A stretch of 64,000 nt of DNA. It comes from Lachancea kluyveri NRRL Y-12651 (taxonomy: Eukaryota; Ascomycota; Saccharomycetes; Saccharomycetales; Saccharomycetaceae). Shown here piece after piece: positions 1 through 9,800 of this stretch. The DNA lies in NCBI GenBank assembly GCA_000149225.2, contig CM000687.1:887468-951467 (forward strand), given 5' to 3'. A program made the translations under genes and the position numbers. Below the pieces are notes generated by a model that saw only the letters and a program-made list of their open reading frames with translations, was not told the origin of the DNA and searched no databases. The number at the start of each line of letters is the position of its first letter. Positions within the stretch are counted from its first letter, which is position 1.

Positions 1-389
1 ACTGGATGTCTACTTGGCTGATCATGGCTGCTGTCGGTGGTGCTAACGAGAACGTTTTAAGTTTGATTTTGCCATACGGTGCTCAATACCTGGGGTTCTG
101 GCTGGTGTTTTGGATTGTATCCAACATCTCACCATCTTTTTTCCCATTGGCTCTAATGAACAACTTCTACCGTTACGGTTACATGATGCCGATCCATAAC
201 GCCATGGATATATACAAGGTTATCTTTTTGAACACTTACAAAGGCACACTGGGTAGAAACTATGGTATCCTATGTGCTTGGGTTGTTATAAATTCTATAC
301 TTTTTGTCCCAGTTTTGAAAATTGTTGGCAATAAAATGAAGCAAAATGCCCAGAAGGCAGCAGCGGCAGCGGCAGCGGAAAAGGTATAA
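1..389 (+). CDS. SNG1/YJR015W-like membrane protein, C-terminal part only
   Basis: The window opens inside this gene; the frame is open through base 1, so the true start lies upstream. About 128 C-terminal residues are visible. They contain three strongly hydrophobic segments and the stretch RYGYMMPIHNAMDIYKVIFLN, followed by a conserved-looking GRNYGILCAWVVIN segment. From memory this resembles the C-terminal membrane domain of S. cerevisiae Sng1 and Yjr015w (the nitrosoguanidine-resistance, DUF3533 family), polytopic membrane proteins linked to drug resistance and plasma-membrane lipid asymmetry. The tail ends in eight alanines coded by a GCAGCGGCAGCGG-type run just before the stop. The family assignment is fairly confident; which of the two paralogues it corresponds to is not decided. 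Confidence 0.7.
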   Translation, partial: WMSTWLIMAAVGGANENVLSLILPYGAQYLGFWLVFWIVSNISPSFFPLALMNNFYRYGYMMPIHNAMDIYKVIFLNTYKGTLGRNYGILCAWVVINSILFVPVLKIVGNKMKQNAQKAAAAAAAEKV

Positions 390-1947
390 TAAATAGTAAA
401 CTCTACTTGATATCAGTATTAAAATTACAAATCTTTACAAGTATTTGAATATTTATTACTCTACAAATGAAAACTATTGGACCGCGTTAACCTCGATTTC
501 TGAGATTGTATTCTTTCCTCCTACTTTTAGTATTTTGTTCCAGACGATACCAAACCCGTAGCATATAACACTATCGCCATCGATCACTTGTAATTCAAAG
601 CCTATAAGTATTAATGAATCATTCATTCAAAGCCCTTCGGCATTTTAATCATAGACGTGGTTCTTGTGCCAACGCTATTAAAAAGCCCATAAACCCTTGA
701 TAGTTTTAATAGGTGCAATCTGACTTTGACTGGAATGCATGTATTTTCCATCCACGAACATAAGTGTACGGTACATGCTCTGCCGTGCAGTTTTAGACGA
801 ATTAATTGAAGAGTGCATCAGTCCAGTATTTGCTCATAAAATAGCCTGTAATCTGCTATTGAAATGAAGTGATCTTTTTAGTGGTCTTCTAATCAAGTAC
901 TTGGGATATTTGATACTGGGTTTTGCCAAATCCACATTGGTATTCACACCTAACCTAGTAAGATTTAATCTCTCAGTCGAATGTTTTGAGGCATTTGAAG
1001 AGCTTCTGGTACCTTGAATAGCCGAATCTGCACACTTTTTTTTTCTTTCTGGCCTACTCTTCCGGCTATCTGAACTGGCTTGGAGGTAAAGGCTCGACTT
1101 CATTGTTATTCACTTCGTATCAATAAAGTTTTCTTGATTGTATTTATGACACTAAATATGACTTGATAGACTCACTGCTATTGAGTATGTTCCATAATAT
1201 TTTCATCTCCATAATTTATCGCTGTGATTACCGCTGATTGATGAGATCACAAGATAAGTGCATGGAATAGGCACATCGTCGAAATATTCTACAAACAGGC
1301 GCATTAGCTACGTAAGAATTAAACGATCGCATTTACTATTTGTATTCCTGCTATCCAAAGATTTAAAATACTTGGTCTGTTATTTCGATGTCGGTTGTCT
1401 CATACGTGGTTGATGCCGTATTGTACAGATTGCGCGATCTTTATTTCGATAGATATTTAGAAATCTTTTAAGTTCTATACATGCCTCTAACTTCTTATAT
1501 TCCTCACATTCTAGCCCGTTTTGAAGATTCTTGACTGCAAAATGCCAGTCCACTTTATGCAGGGACTTTTTTTAATTCACGCATTTGTCGGTATAAAAAA
1601 GACTTTCAAGTGGATCTTAGATGATATTTATGGTTTCTATGATCCGTATTTCGTCTCAAAACCTGTTTCATAAAGAGATAGGTTATTTTTCAAGGAAAAA
1701 CCTTTTGTTTTTTTTTTGTTTTTTTTTTGGAGAGGGGTAGGGGAATTATGTTCTGAGGCAAAAAAAAACAGTCGCCATTAGTAGCAGCCTTATCGGCTCA
1801 TATTTTCGGCTTGGTAATATAGCGTACATAATGAAAAACCAAAGGCGCCATTTCAATTCGAGATACTTTAAGAAAATAGAAATATTTTTAGCCTTTTCTC
1901 TGGCAATTTCTAGCAAGCTTTGCGACCGGATAGACATGCAAGTACAC
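390..1947. other. Intergenic region with one small ORF
   Basis: About 1.56 kb between the SNG1-like gene and the 3' end of the mannosidase gene, with both flanking genes running towards it. It is AT-rich, with T-runs near 1,710-1,730. Apart from the 89-codon ORF listed at 834-1103 I see no gene, tRNA or convincing snoRNA. A TTGATGA C-box-like string near 1,237 has no partner D box and terminal stem that I could find. Confidence 0.5.
834..1103 (-). CDS. Hypothetical small basic protein, 89 aa
   Basis: An ATG-initiated ORF of 89 codons that I do not recognise. The product is Ser/Arg/Lys-rich in its first half (SDSRKSRPERKKK) and ends in a basic segment containing KYPKYLIRRPLKRSL. It has no membrane segment or signal peptide. 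It lies alone in a 1.5 kb convergent gap, where a 270-base ORF could occur by chance. The uneven, basic composition and usable ATG make it a weak candidate gene. Conservation at this position in related yeasts would decide it. Confidence 0.3.
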   Translation of the reverse strand: MKSSLYLQASSDSRKSRPERKKKCADSAIQGTRSSSNASKHSTERLNLTRLGVNTNVDLAKPSIKYPKYLIRRPLKRSLHFNSRLQAIL

Positions 1948-3780
1948 TTACACGTCCAGGTTGTCCAAGAACTCTTGGAGATTGAACTTTTCCTTCTGAT
2001 ATTCCTCTTTGAAAATGAGATGAGGCTTACGCTCGGCTAATTGAAGGATAGTTTTAGCAAATTCGGAATTAGCCCATGCAAACCATGGCCTTGTAAATGA
2101 AGTACCATCTGGGACAAATACTTGAATTGATTCATGAATGAGTCCTAACTTGGCAGTATTTTTCATTATCATATCTAAACTTTCCTGAATTTCACTATCA
2201 ACATCAGTAGTCCGGATGCGCGTAATCAAACTCAATGGCCAAGCATTATGAATACCAACATGAGGGCCTCCGATACCCTCAAAAAATGTACCTTTCATGA
2301 AATAAGGGTTATCTTTTTTGCTCAAAACCAACTTCCTGGTATTCTGATAGATTTGGTCGCTTTTGCTGATAAACCCTATATCTGGCAGGGAAAGTAAGGA
2401 AGGAATATTAGCATCATCCATAAAGAGTCTACTACCATATCCGTCGATCTCGTAGGCAAAAACAAGACCATGTTCTGGATGTTCTGCAATTGCATGATCC
2501 ATAATTGCAGTTCTAATAGTTTGTGAAAATTTGGCTGCAGCATCAATAATACGTTTCAGGCTTCCATCATATTTGTGAGAGACAGACATCTTACTTGAAG
2601 ATATTAATTCATAATAAGAACCCAAAATCTGAGATATGTGTTCCAACTCCACAGACATGTGAGCATTTCCTGGGATAAAGAATTGAAAAATGGTAGAGTC
2701 ATCACTTGGTCTAAAGGCTGACCTGACCAAGCCAATTCCATAATTGACAGGGTTACCTGTGCCAGCTAATGGCAAAGTTTCCGATGCTACGTTTGTGTCT
2801 CTTTGGAAAACGTAGTAAAATCTATTGACAAATCCTTCTTCATCGAAAGTAGCGACTGATTCTCTCGATAAAACAGTCAGTAGTTGTGATACAGCAGCAA
2901 TCCAGTCATTGTTAATGAAAGAGAACTTTTCGTCATCTGGTGCGTTTTCATAAAATTGTCTGGAAAGTGTTAAAAAAGAGGCAAGTGAGTCGATTTCATA
3001 TTTACACTCAAATACCTGTCCCCAATTTGGTTCTGGGTAAACTTGATCGATAGCACCCCGGCCTCTTTGTACCTGTGTATAGGGTGGAGGATGGAAAGCG
3101 TTACAGTACGGGTTCGAGATGATCAGTTGAGCCTGTGTATTTATTGCTCCTTTGATCAGCTCTCTTAAAGTTTTGTCGTGTTTGATGAAAGGCTGATAAA
3201 CAGATAGTTGCCAAGCAGAATCTCTTAACCACTCTGCATGAATATCACCTGTTACAACAAATGTTTCTGGTTGTTCATTTCTATAATCAAACTTCCTTCC
3301 CCGATGATTGCGTAACTTGGAGTTCTGTTCCCCGGTCACATGCCAAAGGATGGTGGTGTCCAACGTATTTGGGAAAGTGTTTTCAAAGAGCTTTGCCAAA
3401 TCTCGATCTTTTAGCCGTCTTTTGAACTCCTTAATCACAGATTCTATCATTTCTGATCTAAAGGTTCTACAATTCTCGGGAGGCCTTTGGAACGGCAAAT
3501 CTAGGGGTGATTTTCCATTATCATCATCACCATCATCATCATCTCGGTAATGTGGAATGGAGGCGTAATCAGCATAATTGGAGCACTTTTTAGCCAACTT
3601 TGTATACCTTTGAGCTTTCTTTAAGCTAAGAGGTATCTCTGGGATGTTGTTAGTAGTAGCTTCATTTTTGACCGTGGTGTTTCTCCTTTCTACATCATAA
3701 CTAGGCCATATCGTATAAATAGCGAAAAGGAGCAATACAACCAGGCCTATCTTCAATTTGTGTCTCAACCTCCTCTGCAT
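1948..3780 (-). CDS. GH125 family exo-alpha-1,6-mannosidase (Mug157-like), type II membrane protein
   Basis: I place the start at the ATG at 3780 (610 aa). The frame is open for 54 more codons upstream, but from 3780 the protein begins MQRRLRHKLKIG followed by a hydrophobic stretch (residues about 11-27) and then an acidic linker, which is the layout of a secretory-pathway type II membrane protein. The linker carries an Asp-rich run (DDDDGDDDNG) coded by a CAT/ATC repeat. The catalytic region shows GDIHAEWLRDSAWQ (about residues 177-190), RGAIDQVYPEPNWGQVFECKYEIDS split by the usual spacing, and near the end FFEGIGGPHVG and WFAWANSEFAKT. These match what I know of the DUF1237/GH125 family (S. 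pombe Mug157; bacterial members are exo-alpha-1,6-mannosidases). I recall no S. cerevisiae orthologue. It probably trims mannose in the ER or Golgi; that role is inferred. Confidence 0.85.
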   Translation of the reverse strand: MQRRLRHKLKIGLVVLLLFAIYTIWPSYDVERRNTTVKNEATTNNIPEIPLSLKKAQRYTKLAKKCSNYADYASIPHYRDDDDGDDDNGKSPLDLPFQRPPENCRTFRSEMIESVIKEFKRRLKDRDLAKLFENTFPNTLDTTILWHVTGEQNSKLRNHRGRKFDYRNEQPETFVVTGDIHAEWLRDSAWQLSVYQPFIKHDKTLRELIKGAINTQAQLIISNPYCNAFHPPPYTQVQRGRGAIDQVYPEPNWGQVFECKYEIDSLASFLTLSRQFYENAPDDEKFSFINNDWIAAVSQLLTVLSRESVATFDEEGFVNRFYYVFQRDTNVASETLPLAGTGNPVNYGIGLVRSAFRPSDDSTIFQFFIPGNAHMSVELEHISQILGSYYELISSSKMSVSHKYDGSLKRIIDAAAKFSQTIRTAIMDHAIAEHPEHGLVFAYEIDGYGSRLFMDDANIPSLLSLPDIGFISKSDQIYQNTRKLVLSKKDNPYFMKGTFFEGIGGPHVGIHNAWPLSLITRIRTTDVDSEIQESLDMIMKNTAKLGLIHESIQVFVPDGTSFTRPWFAWANSEFAKTILQLAERKPHLIFKEEYQKEKFNLQEFLDNLDV

Positions 3781-4177
3781 CTTTTTTTTTGCTTGGTACC
3801 CTTTCTCCTGACAGCAAGCTTGTAAAAATTGCAAGGTCAGGAAGTTACTACAAATCTCTAAGCTATGCGAGGCTCTCAAAAACCAAACGGACCTTGGACT
3901 CCGCAATCGAAGTATATAAACACGAATGTGAAATGTTCCCACGAGAACTAGAATTTGGATTAGCAGATATCCTAAGATAACTGTTACTTGCCATCAAGTT
4001 TTGAGCATTCTGCCTGACACATGTTGACTTCCATTGGTTCAGCAACCCTTAACTCTGTACTTGATGACTATGTTTTTGACGGGAGTTTTGACTAAAAGTG
4101 ATTGCTAAGAAGATCTGGATGTTTTAGCATCAGAGAAGCTTGTGTTCAAACCCGTAGTACAGAATCTGGAAGAATGT

Positions 4178-4873
4178 CTATTTATCGCTAAATACAAGCC
4201 ATTCATCTCTCAACCTATGTGGCCTGGACAAACCTCTTTGCCCTAAAGTGACTAAGAGGTTTTTAACTGTATTTCTTGTTTCATCTTTCTCTCTTAGCGG
4301 TGCCTCCTTGGCGATGTGCAAAAGCTTGTCGTAACTCAGGTCTTTATACATGTTAGAAGACTGGTCCAACAAAGACGGGATATAAAAGAGAGCGTTTTCA
4401 GCATTGTCGAGCTTCAAACCGACCATTGACAGTTTAAATGGAGATTCAGAAGCGTTGGACATACCGATATAATTGGTCAGACCTCGCACACTTTCTAGAG
4501 ACTTAGAACTTTGCATAGAGCAGTAAAATATTTTGGAATGAGGTAATCCTGTACCTAAAACGTTGTTGAACGCTATCTGATTTATAGGCTTTCTGAAAAA
4601 TATCGGTTGTATAGAAGACCTTTCTATGCATTTGTGAGCGCTGTCACAGAATTTTTGCCAGCAGTACTCCTCGTTGTTTAATCTATCTTGATCTATCTTC
4701 CATTCGAATAGAAAGAAAGAGTTGTGTCTCACAAGATATTCGTAATACCTTTCTCTTTGAAGTCTTATTGCCAATTGACTTTTCAGCTGAGCCTTGACGA
4801 TATCTTCAGGAGCCTTAAACTTTGAGACAAATTTAGGTACACGTAAGACACGCTCAAGGTATTTTGGATACAT
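4178..4873 (-). CDS. CBT1: CBT1 homologue, mitochondrial COB mRNA processing factor
   Basis: A 231-residue protein from an ATG at 4873. In S. cerevisiae CBT1 (YKL208W) lies beside STE6 and the tRNA-Thr(CGU) gene. The same three genes occur here with matching relative orientation, and the identification rests mainly on this. The N-terminus is basic and lacks acidic clusters (MYPKYLERVLRVPKFVSKFK), compatible with a mitochondrial presequence. No catalytic motif is visible, which also fits Cbt1, a poorly conserved protein needed for 5' end processing and stability of the mitochondrial COB transcript. It is somewhat shorter than I remember for the S. cerevisiae protein (about 270 aa). Confidence 0.6.
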   Translation of the reverse strand: MYPKYLERVLRVPKFVSKFKAPEDIVKAQLKSQLAIRLQRERYYEYLVRHNSFFLFEWKIDQDRLNNEEYCWQKFCDSAHKCIERSSIQPIFFRKPINQIAFNNVLGTGLPHSKIFYCSMQSSKSLESVRGLTNYIGMSNASESPFKLSMVGLKLDNAENALFYIPSLLDQSSNMYKDLSYDKLLHIAKEAPLREKDETRNTVKNLLVTLGQRGLSRPHRLRDEWLVFSDK

Positions 4874-5011
4874 TTCTATTGGCGTGTTTTTAAATGCCCT
4901 CTGTTCATTCTGTTCTTCGGAGACGGAAAACAGTGAAAAGGCAATAAGAAATATTTCTAATTTGCAATATATAAATTAAAACTATGCTCTCACGTATCCA
5001 AGTTATTACTT

Positions 5012-5083
5012 GCCTCTTTGGCCAAGTGGTAAGGCATCGCACTCGTAATGCGGGGATCGTGGGTTCAATTCCCACAGGAGGCA
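5012..5083 (+). tRNA. tRNA-Thr (anticodon CGT)
   Basis: A 72-nt cloverleaf is readable. The acceptor stem GCCTCTT pairs with AGGAGGC (one G-T pair), followed by discriminator A. The D arm is GCC-AAGTGGTAA-GGC. The anticodon stem is TCGCA/TGCGG around loop CTCGTAA. The T arm is GTGGG-TTCAATT-CCCAC. The loop gives anticodon CGT, reading ACG threonine codons. There is no intron. A T7 run begins a few bases downstream and can end Pol III transcription. In S. cerevisiae I recall tT(CGU)K lying between STE6 and CBT1, so this is a conserved position; here OPI3 lies between the tRNA and STE6, as expected for an interleaved ancestral order. Confidence 0.97.
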
Positions 5084-5428
5084 TTATTTTTTTAACTTTC
5101 TCGTCTGAATTAATAGGAGAAACTGATTTGAACCATGGTGCTTTATACTTCTCAAACTAACTCATAATCTTATCCGCTGTTTCCCTTTCTCTTTAAAATC
5201 AGTATAACCCAGTACTTGTACAAGATACTGTTTTTTTAGCCTGTCTTTTTTTATTCCTAAAATTTATTGTTTAGTTCGTATGGCAAATCAGTTCACGGGA
5301 GCCAGTAAATTTTTCATTTTATTCTAATGAAAAAGCAAAAATATGATATAAACAAAAAATGTCGTTAGAAATAAACAGTTTAACGTTGATTCATCGATCG
5401 TAAATACTTGGCTATGTAAGTTTTAAAA

Positions 5429-6088
5429 CTATGTAGACTTCTTGCTTCTTTCTTCTTCACGTTTAGCATAAATCTTTGCAGTAAAAGGCTCTTCAAATTT
5501 CAAGGCCAAGTTGTACATTAGGTTTACTGCAACAGTAGCTGCTAAACCTGCGGCTTTTCCAAAGTACAAAGAAGTACCCAAGAAGGATAGAGTAGAACCT
5601 TGATACATTGGGTTGTCGGAGACATTGAAGGGGAAAGATGTCACCCTGTTCTCCATCAAAATGCCGAAGTAGTCACCCAAGTAGGTTCCAGTAACACCTA
5701 GTTGATACATTGAAGAGATTACCAACACTTGACCAACGGCAATAAAGCAAACACCAACTTTTTTAACCAAATCGGTGTCCAAAATTTGAGACGTAACTTG
5801 ATTTTGTAGTGCTTTTTCAAAGAAATAGTCACGGGCTATACCTAAGGAAAAGATGGTGAAGGCCAACAGGTAACATCCTCTTTTGGCACTACCAGCTAAT
5901 TTCGTCAAGATATGAGTGTTGTACTCCAAGCGGGCGACGATATTCCAAAAGACTGGATTAAAAGCAATGAAGAAGAATGCAAGCTTAAAGTACTTGTCAT
6001 CACCGTTAACATCCGCTAGCAGGTCGATGTAGGCCTCTCTGACTTGGTAAAACTTTTCCGTAGCTAATTTGATGATATCTGTTGACAT
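5429..6088 (-). CDS. OPI3: Phospholipid methyltransferase Opi3
   Basis: A 219-residue integral membrane protein. It carries out the last two methylations of the CDP-independent route from phosphatidylethanolamine to phosphatidylcholine, using S-adenosylmethionine, in the ER membrane. Family signatures are clear: FNPVFWNIVARLEYNTH, LGITGTYLGDYFGIL-like (here QLGVTGTYLGDYFGIL), FPFNVSDNPMYQGSTL, and the C-terminal EEPFTAKIYAKREEE carrying the SAM-binding Glu-Glu pair. There are four hydrophobic segments, as expected, and a short extended N-terminus compared with the S. cerevisiae protein (206 aa). It is transcribed towards the tRNA-Thr gene and divergently from STE6. Two CATGTG E-boxes lie 90-135 bp upstream. 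Confidence 0.95.
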   Translation of the reverse strand: MSTDIIKLATEKFYQVREAYIDLLADVNGDDKYFKLAFFFIAFNPVFWNIVARLEYNTHILTKLAGSAKRGCYLLAFTIFSLGIARDYFFEKALQNQVTSQILDTDLVKKVGVCFIAVGQVLVISSMYQLGVTGTYLGDYFGILMENRVTSFPFNVSDNPMYQGSTLSFLGTSLYFGKAAGLAATVAVNLMYNLALKFEEPFTAKIYAKREEERSKKST

Positions 6089-6179
6089 TGTCTTTTGATG
6101 GGAGTTTTCACTAGTAGTTTCACTCCATCCATATGCTTTTTTTTTTTTTGCTGTTTAAGTACCCCTTTGCTCTGGGGTC

Positions 6180-6223
6180 CATGTGATTTTTTCGCGACTA
6201 TGAAAAATTAAGAAATCCACATG
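6180..6223. promoter_or_regulatory. Candidate UAS-INO elements (two CATGTG E-boxes) upstream of OPI3
   Basis: CATGTG is present at 6180-6185, and its reverse complement CACATG at 6218-6223, which puts them 92 and 130 bp upstream of the OPI3 start. CATGTG is the core of the Ino2/Ino4 binding site (UAS-INO/ICRE), and OPI3 is regulated through this element in S. cerevisiae. The flanks (CATGTGATTT, CATGTGGATT) match the longer consensus CATGTGAAAT only partly. The paired arrangement at the expected distance supports the call; function is inferred. Confidence 0.45.
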
Positions 6224-6550
6224 GCACCAAGGTATTCTAGCAAATATCAACTCAAAACATACATTTTTTTTTTAGCACCATCGTAGATTGGCAAGACAAG
6301 AAAAACTGTCAAGGTTTAACACATGTAGATAATCTCAAGCCCATAAAACGAATCAAATCTACGCAGAGGCAAAACCAACCCCAACTACAATGCAATTGAT
6401 CGAGAGGGCTGGACACTAAACATGAAAAGAGTATGACTTGAATGATGGAAATGTATCGTACAACACGTTTCGACCAACAAAATTTTGTCTTTATTTGCGG
6501 AAAGGAATCATTTATCTGTACAGACTCGTAATGGCATTTGATTCAATTCG

Positions 6551-6569
6551 TGTAATCATCCGGATTTGG
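6551..6569 (+). promoter_or_regulatory. Possible MATalpha2/Mcm1-type operator half upstream of STE6
   Basis: TGTAATCATCCGGATTTGG reads as an alpha2-like TGTAAT half-site followed by CC-N6-GG, the outline of an Mcm1 (P-box) site. It lies about 300 bp upstream of the STE6 start. S. cerevisiae STE6 is an a-specific gene repressed by alpha2-Mcm1. The right-hand alpha2 half-site is not recognisable, the Mcm1 centre is imperfect, and many non-duplicated yeasts instead activate a-specific genes with a2. The call is therefore tentative. The remaining sequence between OPI3 and STE6 (6089-6866) shows a C8 run near 6,706, a TATATATA box at about 6,802, and no other gene. Confidence 0.25.
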
Positions 6570-6866
6570 AAACCGAGGGGAGAATTTTCTCGAGGGTCAT
6601 CATCATTGCCGTTGACAAAAAGGGTAATTCTTCAAATCTTTCTGAAAACAACCTCCATTTGTAATTCCATCGATTGACGACAGTTAGAGCTAGGTGATTT
6701 TCTCCCCCCCCCTCACACTTTCAGATTCCAACTGCTTCCACGCTCCTTTGTTGTTTCTTTTTCGTGTTTTTGAGGTTTAGTGACAAGTGCCGTTCAACTG
6801 CTATATATATGTAGATGCTTCACGAGCACCCTACACTTTCTTTACTCCTGAGGTGTGCTGAATGAA

Positions 6867-9800
6867 ATGGTGAAGAATTTTCTACAACGTTTTCGCTTAA
6901 GAAAACGAAGGCATATTTACAAATATGTTAATGTCGAGGAAGATTGGTTAGCTTTGCTGGTCATACTGGTAACCACTATTCTCAACGGTTTGGTACCCGC
7001 TATCACTTCCATTTTAACTGGTAAGATCTTCAATTTGCTCCAGACATTTAGCAGACACGGTTTTGATTCTAACCCTACATTTAAACGGGAAGTGACATTA
7101 AAATCGATGTCACTTATGCTCACAGGTGTAGCTTGTCTTCCGATCTGTTGGCTTTCAATTTACACCTGGATGGACCTTGGGGAAAAACAAGGGCTCAGGG
7201 TCCGAAGGAAACTTTTAAATACTTACTTGGACAAACCACTAACATGGTATGACAAAAGCGAGCAAGCCTCAGGAGAATTCACTCAGCTGAACAGATGCGT
7301 TGAAGAGTTGAGATCTAGTTGCGCAGAGTCATCAGCCATAACGTTTCAAAATGTCGTCACCGTTTTTGCTCTTACTATAACATCATTCTACTATTCATGG
7401 TCATTGACATTGGTGATCATGGCCGGCGTTCCAATAATTATTGTTTTTTCGGTAATTCTCTCAAAACTTATTGAAAGATTCACTAGACTGGAGAATATGG
7501 AGTCCTCTAGGGCTGCGCAGATGGTTTCGTGGTCTTTCGATGCCGCTGAAATGATCAGGCTTTTTTGCACTCAACAGTTTGAAATTGAAAAGTTTGAACT
7601 TAGTGTTAAGAAGTGCACCAAATATTTCATTAGAATATCGCTTTTTTCATCAGCAAGCTATGCTATGCTAAGATTCTTTACGCTATGCATGTTTATCCAA
7701 GGGTTTTGGTTCGGGAATAAAATGATTAGACAGGGTGTTTTAACTACTGGTGATGTTATTACGTGTTTTTCATCTTGTCTTCTACTGGGTAACACGTTGA
7801 ACAACACCCTGCAACAGGTCATAACGATGCAAAAAGGCAAAGTTGCTCTTGGAAAAATCCTAATGTTCACCAGTGAAGAGAACGATTTTCCTGACCACAG
7901 GAATGAAATTATATCCGATGCATTTATTCTCAACCACATCAACGCTAATAAATTTCGTTGCGGTGGAGAAATTTCGTTTAAGAACGTTTCTTTCTCATAT
8001 CCCACAAGACCCAATTACCATGTGTTGAAGAACGTTAGTCTGAACTTTCCGAAAAACAAAACGACGTTCATAGTAGGGAAATCTGGGTCGGGAAAATCTA
8101 CTATCGGTAAGCTTCTCTTAAAATCTTACGGCGGATATACCGGTGCTATTGAGGTAGACGGCATCGATATTCAACATATCAAAACCAGCTGGTTAGCAGA
8201 AAACATCACACTTGTGGAGCAAAGTTGTACACTATTCAATGACACCATCAAAAACAATATTTTACTGGGGTGCAAAGGAAAAGCATACGGAGACTCATTA
8301 GTAAGGGAAGCTTGTCAAATGGCTTTACTCGATCGCCTTATATTTGATTTACCAAACGGTTTGGATACTGTTCTTGGTAGTGGCGGAGTATCTCTCAGTG
8401 GCGGCCAAAAGCAAAGAGTTGCATTAGCTCGAGCAAGAGTAAGAGATTCTCCCATTCTAATTTTGGATGAAGCTATATCAGGAATGGATATTATACACCG
8501 TGATTTATTAGTTGAAGCTATTAAAAAATGGAGAAAAGGAATGACAACCGTTATAGTTACTCATGAACTAACTCAGATTTCTGATGAAGATTACCTATAC
8601 TTTATGGAGGAAGGTCAAATTAGAGAATCAGGATTTAAGTGTAACTTGGAAAAAAATGAAAATAGCCACTTTAATCGTCTGTGGAGATTACAAAAAGCCA
8701 AAACGGGCTTTTCAAGACGTTCAGTTTCTACAAGCAATTTGGAAAAGTTTCCAGAAAATGCAGAAGTAGTAAACGAGACAAAGTTGGATCCTTGTACACA
8801 CCAAGGCAGAATTTCAATTATCGAAAAACATATGAGCTTACTAACACCTGGCATTAACTTCTTCCCTACCAGTTCTTCAATTAGAAATACAGTTATAGAG
8901 GAGAGCAGTGTGCTATTTGCTGCTCCTAGAAGAAGTATACGCAAAAGACAGCGTGCAGCATGTTCAAAAATTAACATCGGCCAAGGGGAATCTATTCAAG
9001 ATGGCTATGATCTGGAAATACATGAAAGAATTGATGATAGGCCAGAATCAATATCGCTGTGGACAATCGTTAGAAAAATGAATACAACAATTAACAAAAG
9101 GTCTCTGTTAATTCTGGGCTTGACTTGTTCTTTAATGGCCGGTATAGCCAATCCTATTTTTTCGTACACTTTTTCAAAACTACTAAGTGGTATTGTTCCT
9201 CAAAACAACGAGATTGGCTCACCAAAATACTTAATAAAATGGTCTGGTATTGTATTATTTATCGCAGTACTTGACTCTACCTTTACATTTTTAAAAAATT
9301 TCTTTCTAGGCTATTGTAGCGAGTACTGGATTAGGGATTTGCGGATGCTAGCCATTAGAAAGATAACTGCTCAAGATTTACATTGGTTCTCCCTAGATAT
9401 GAACAAGTCGTCTGAAATATCTGCACTGGTATTAAATGACCTAAGAGATTTGAGATCATTGGTGTCTGAATTTTTAAGTTCCATCAGTACTCTAATTATT
9501 GTCTCTTCTGTAGGTATTGTATGGGCATTTATTTCGGGCTGGAAATTGAGTTTAGTCTGCATTTCATTGTTCCCGATATTCATCCTCTTTTCGTGTTTCT
9601 ATGGCGGACTGCTACAGAGATACGAAACGGACTATAAAACAAAGGTTGCTGAGTTAGAAAACCAATTACATGAGATTTTCAGAGGAATTACCACTATCAG
9701 ATATTTGAAGTTAGAATATCAATTCCTTGAAAAGTATTATAATTTGGAGAAAAAAATGAGAAGGGCTTCTAAAAAGAGAGCAATAACTATTGGGTTCGGG

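Noticed and set aside
1230-1300. TTGATGA string as a snoRNA box C
   Set aside because: No D box with a matching terminal stem could be found at a suitable distance.
6438-6677. 79-codon ORF between OPI3 and STE6
   Set aside because: Starts with TTG, has no recognisable content and covers the STE6 upstream region.
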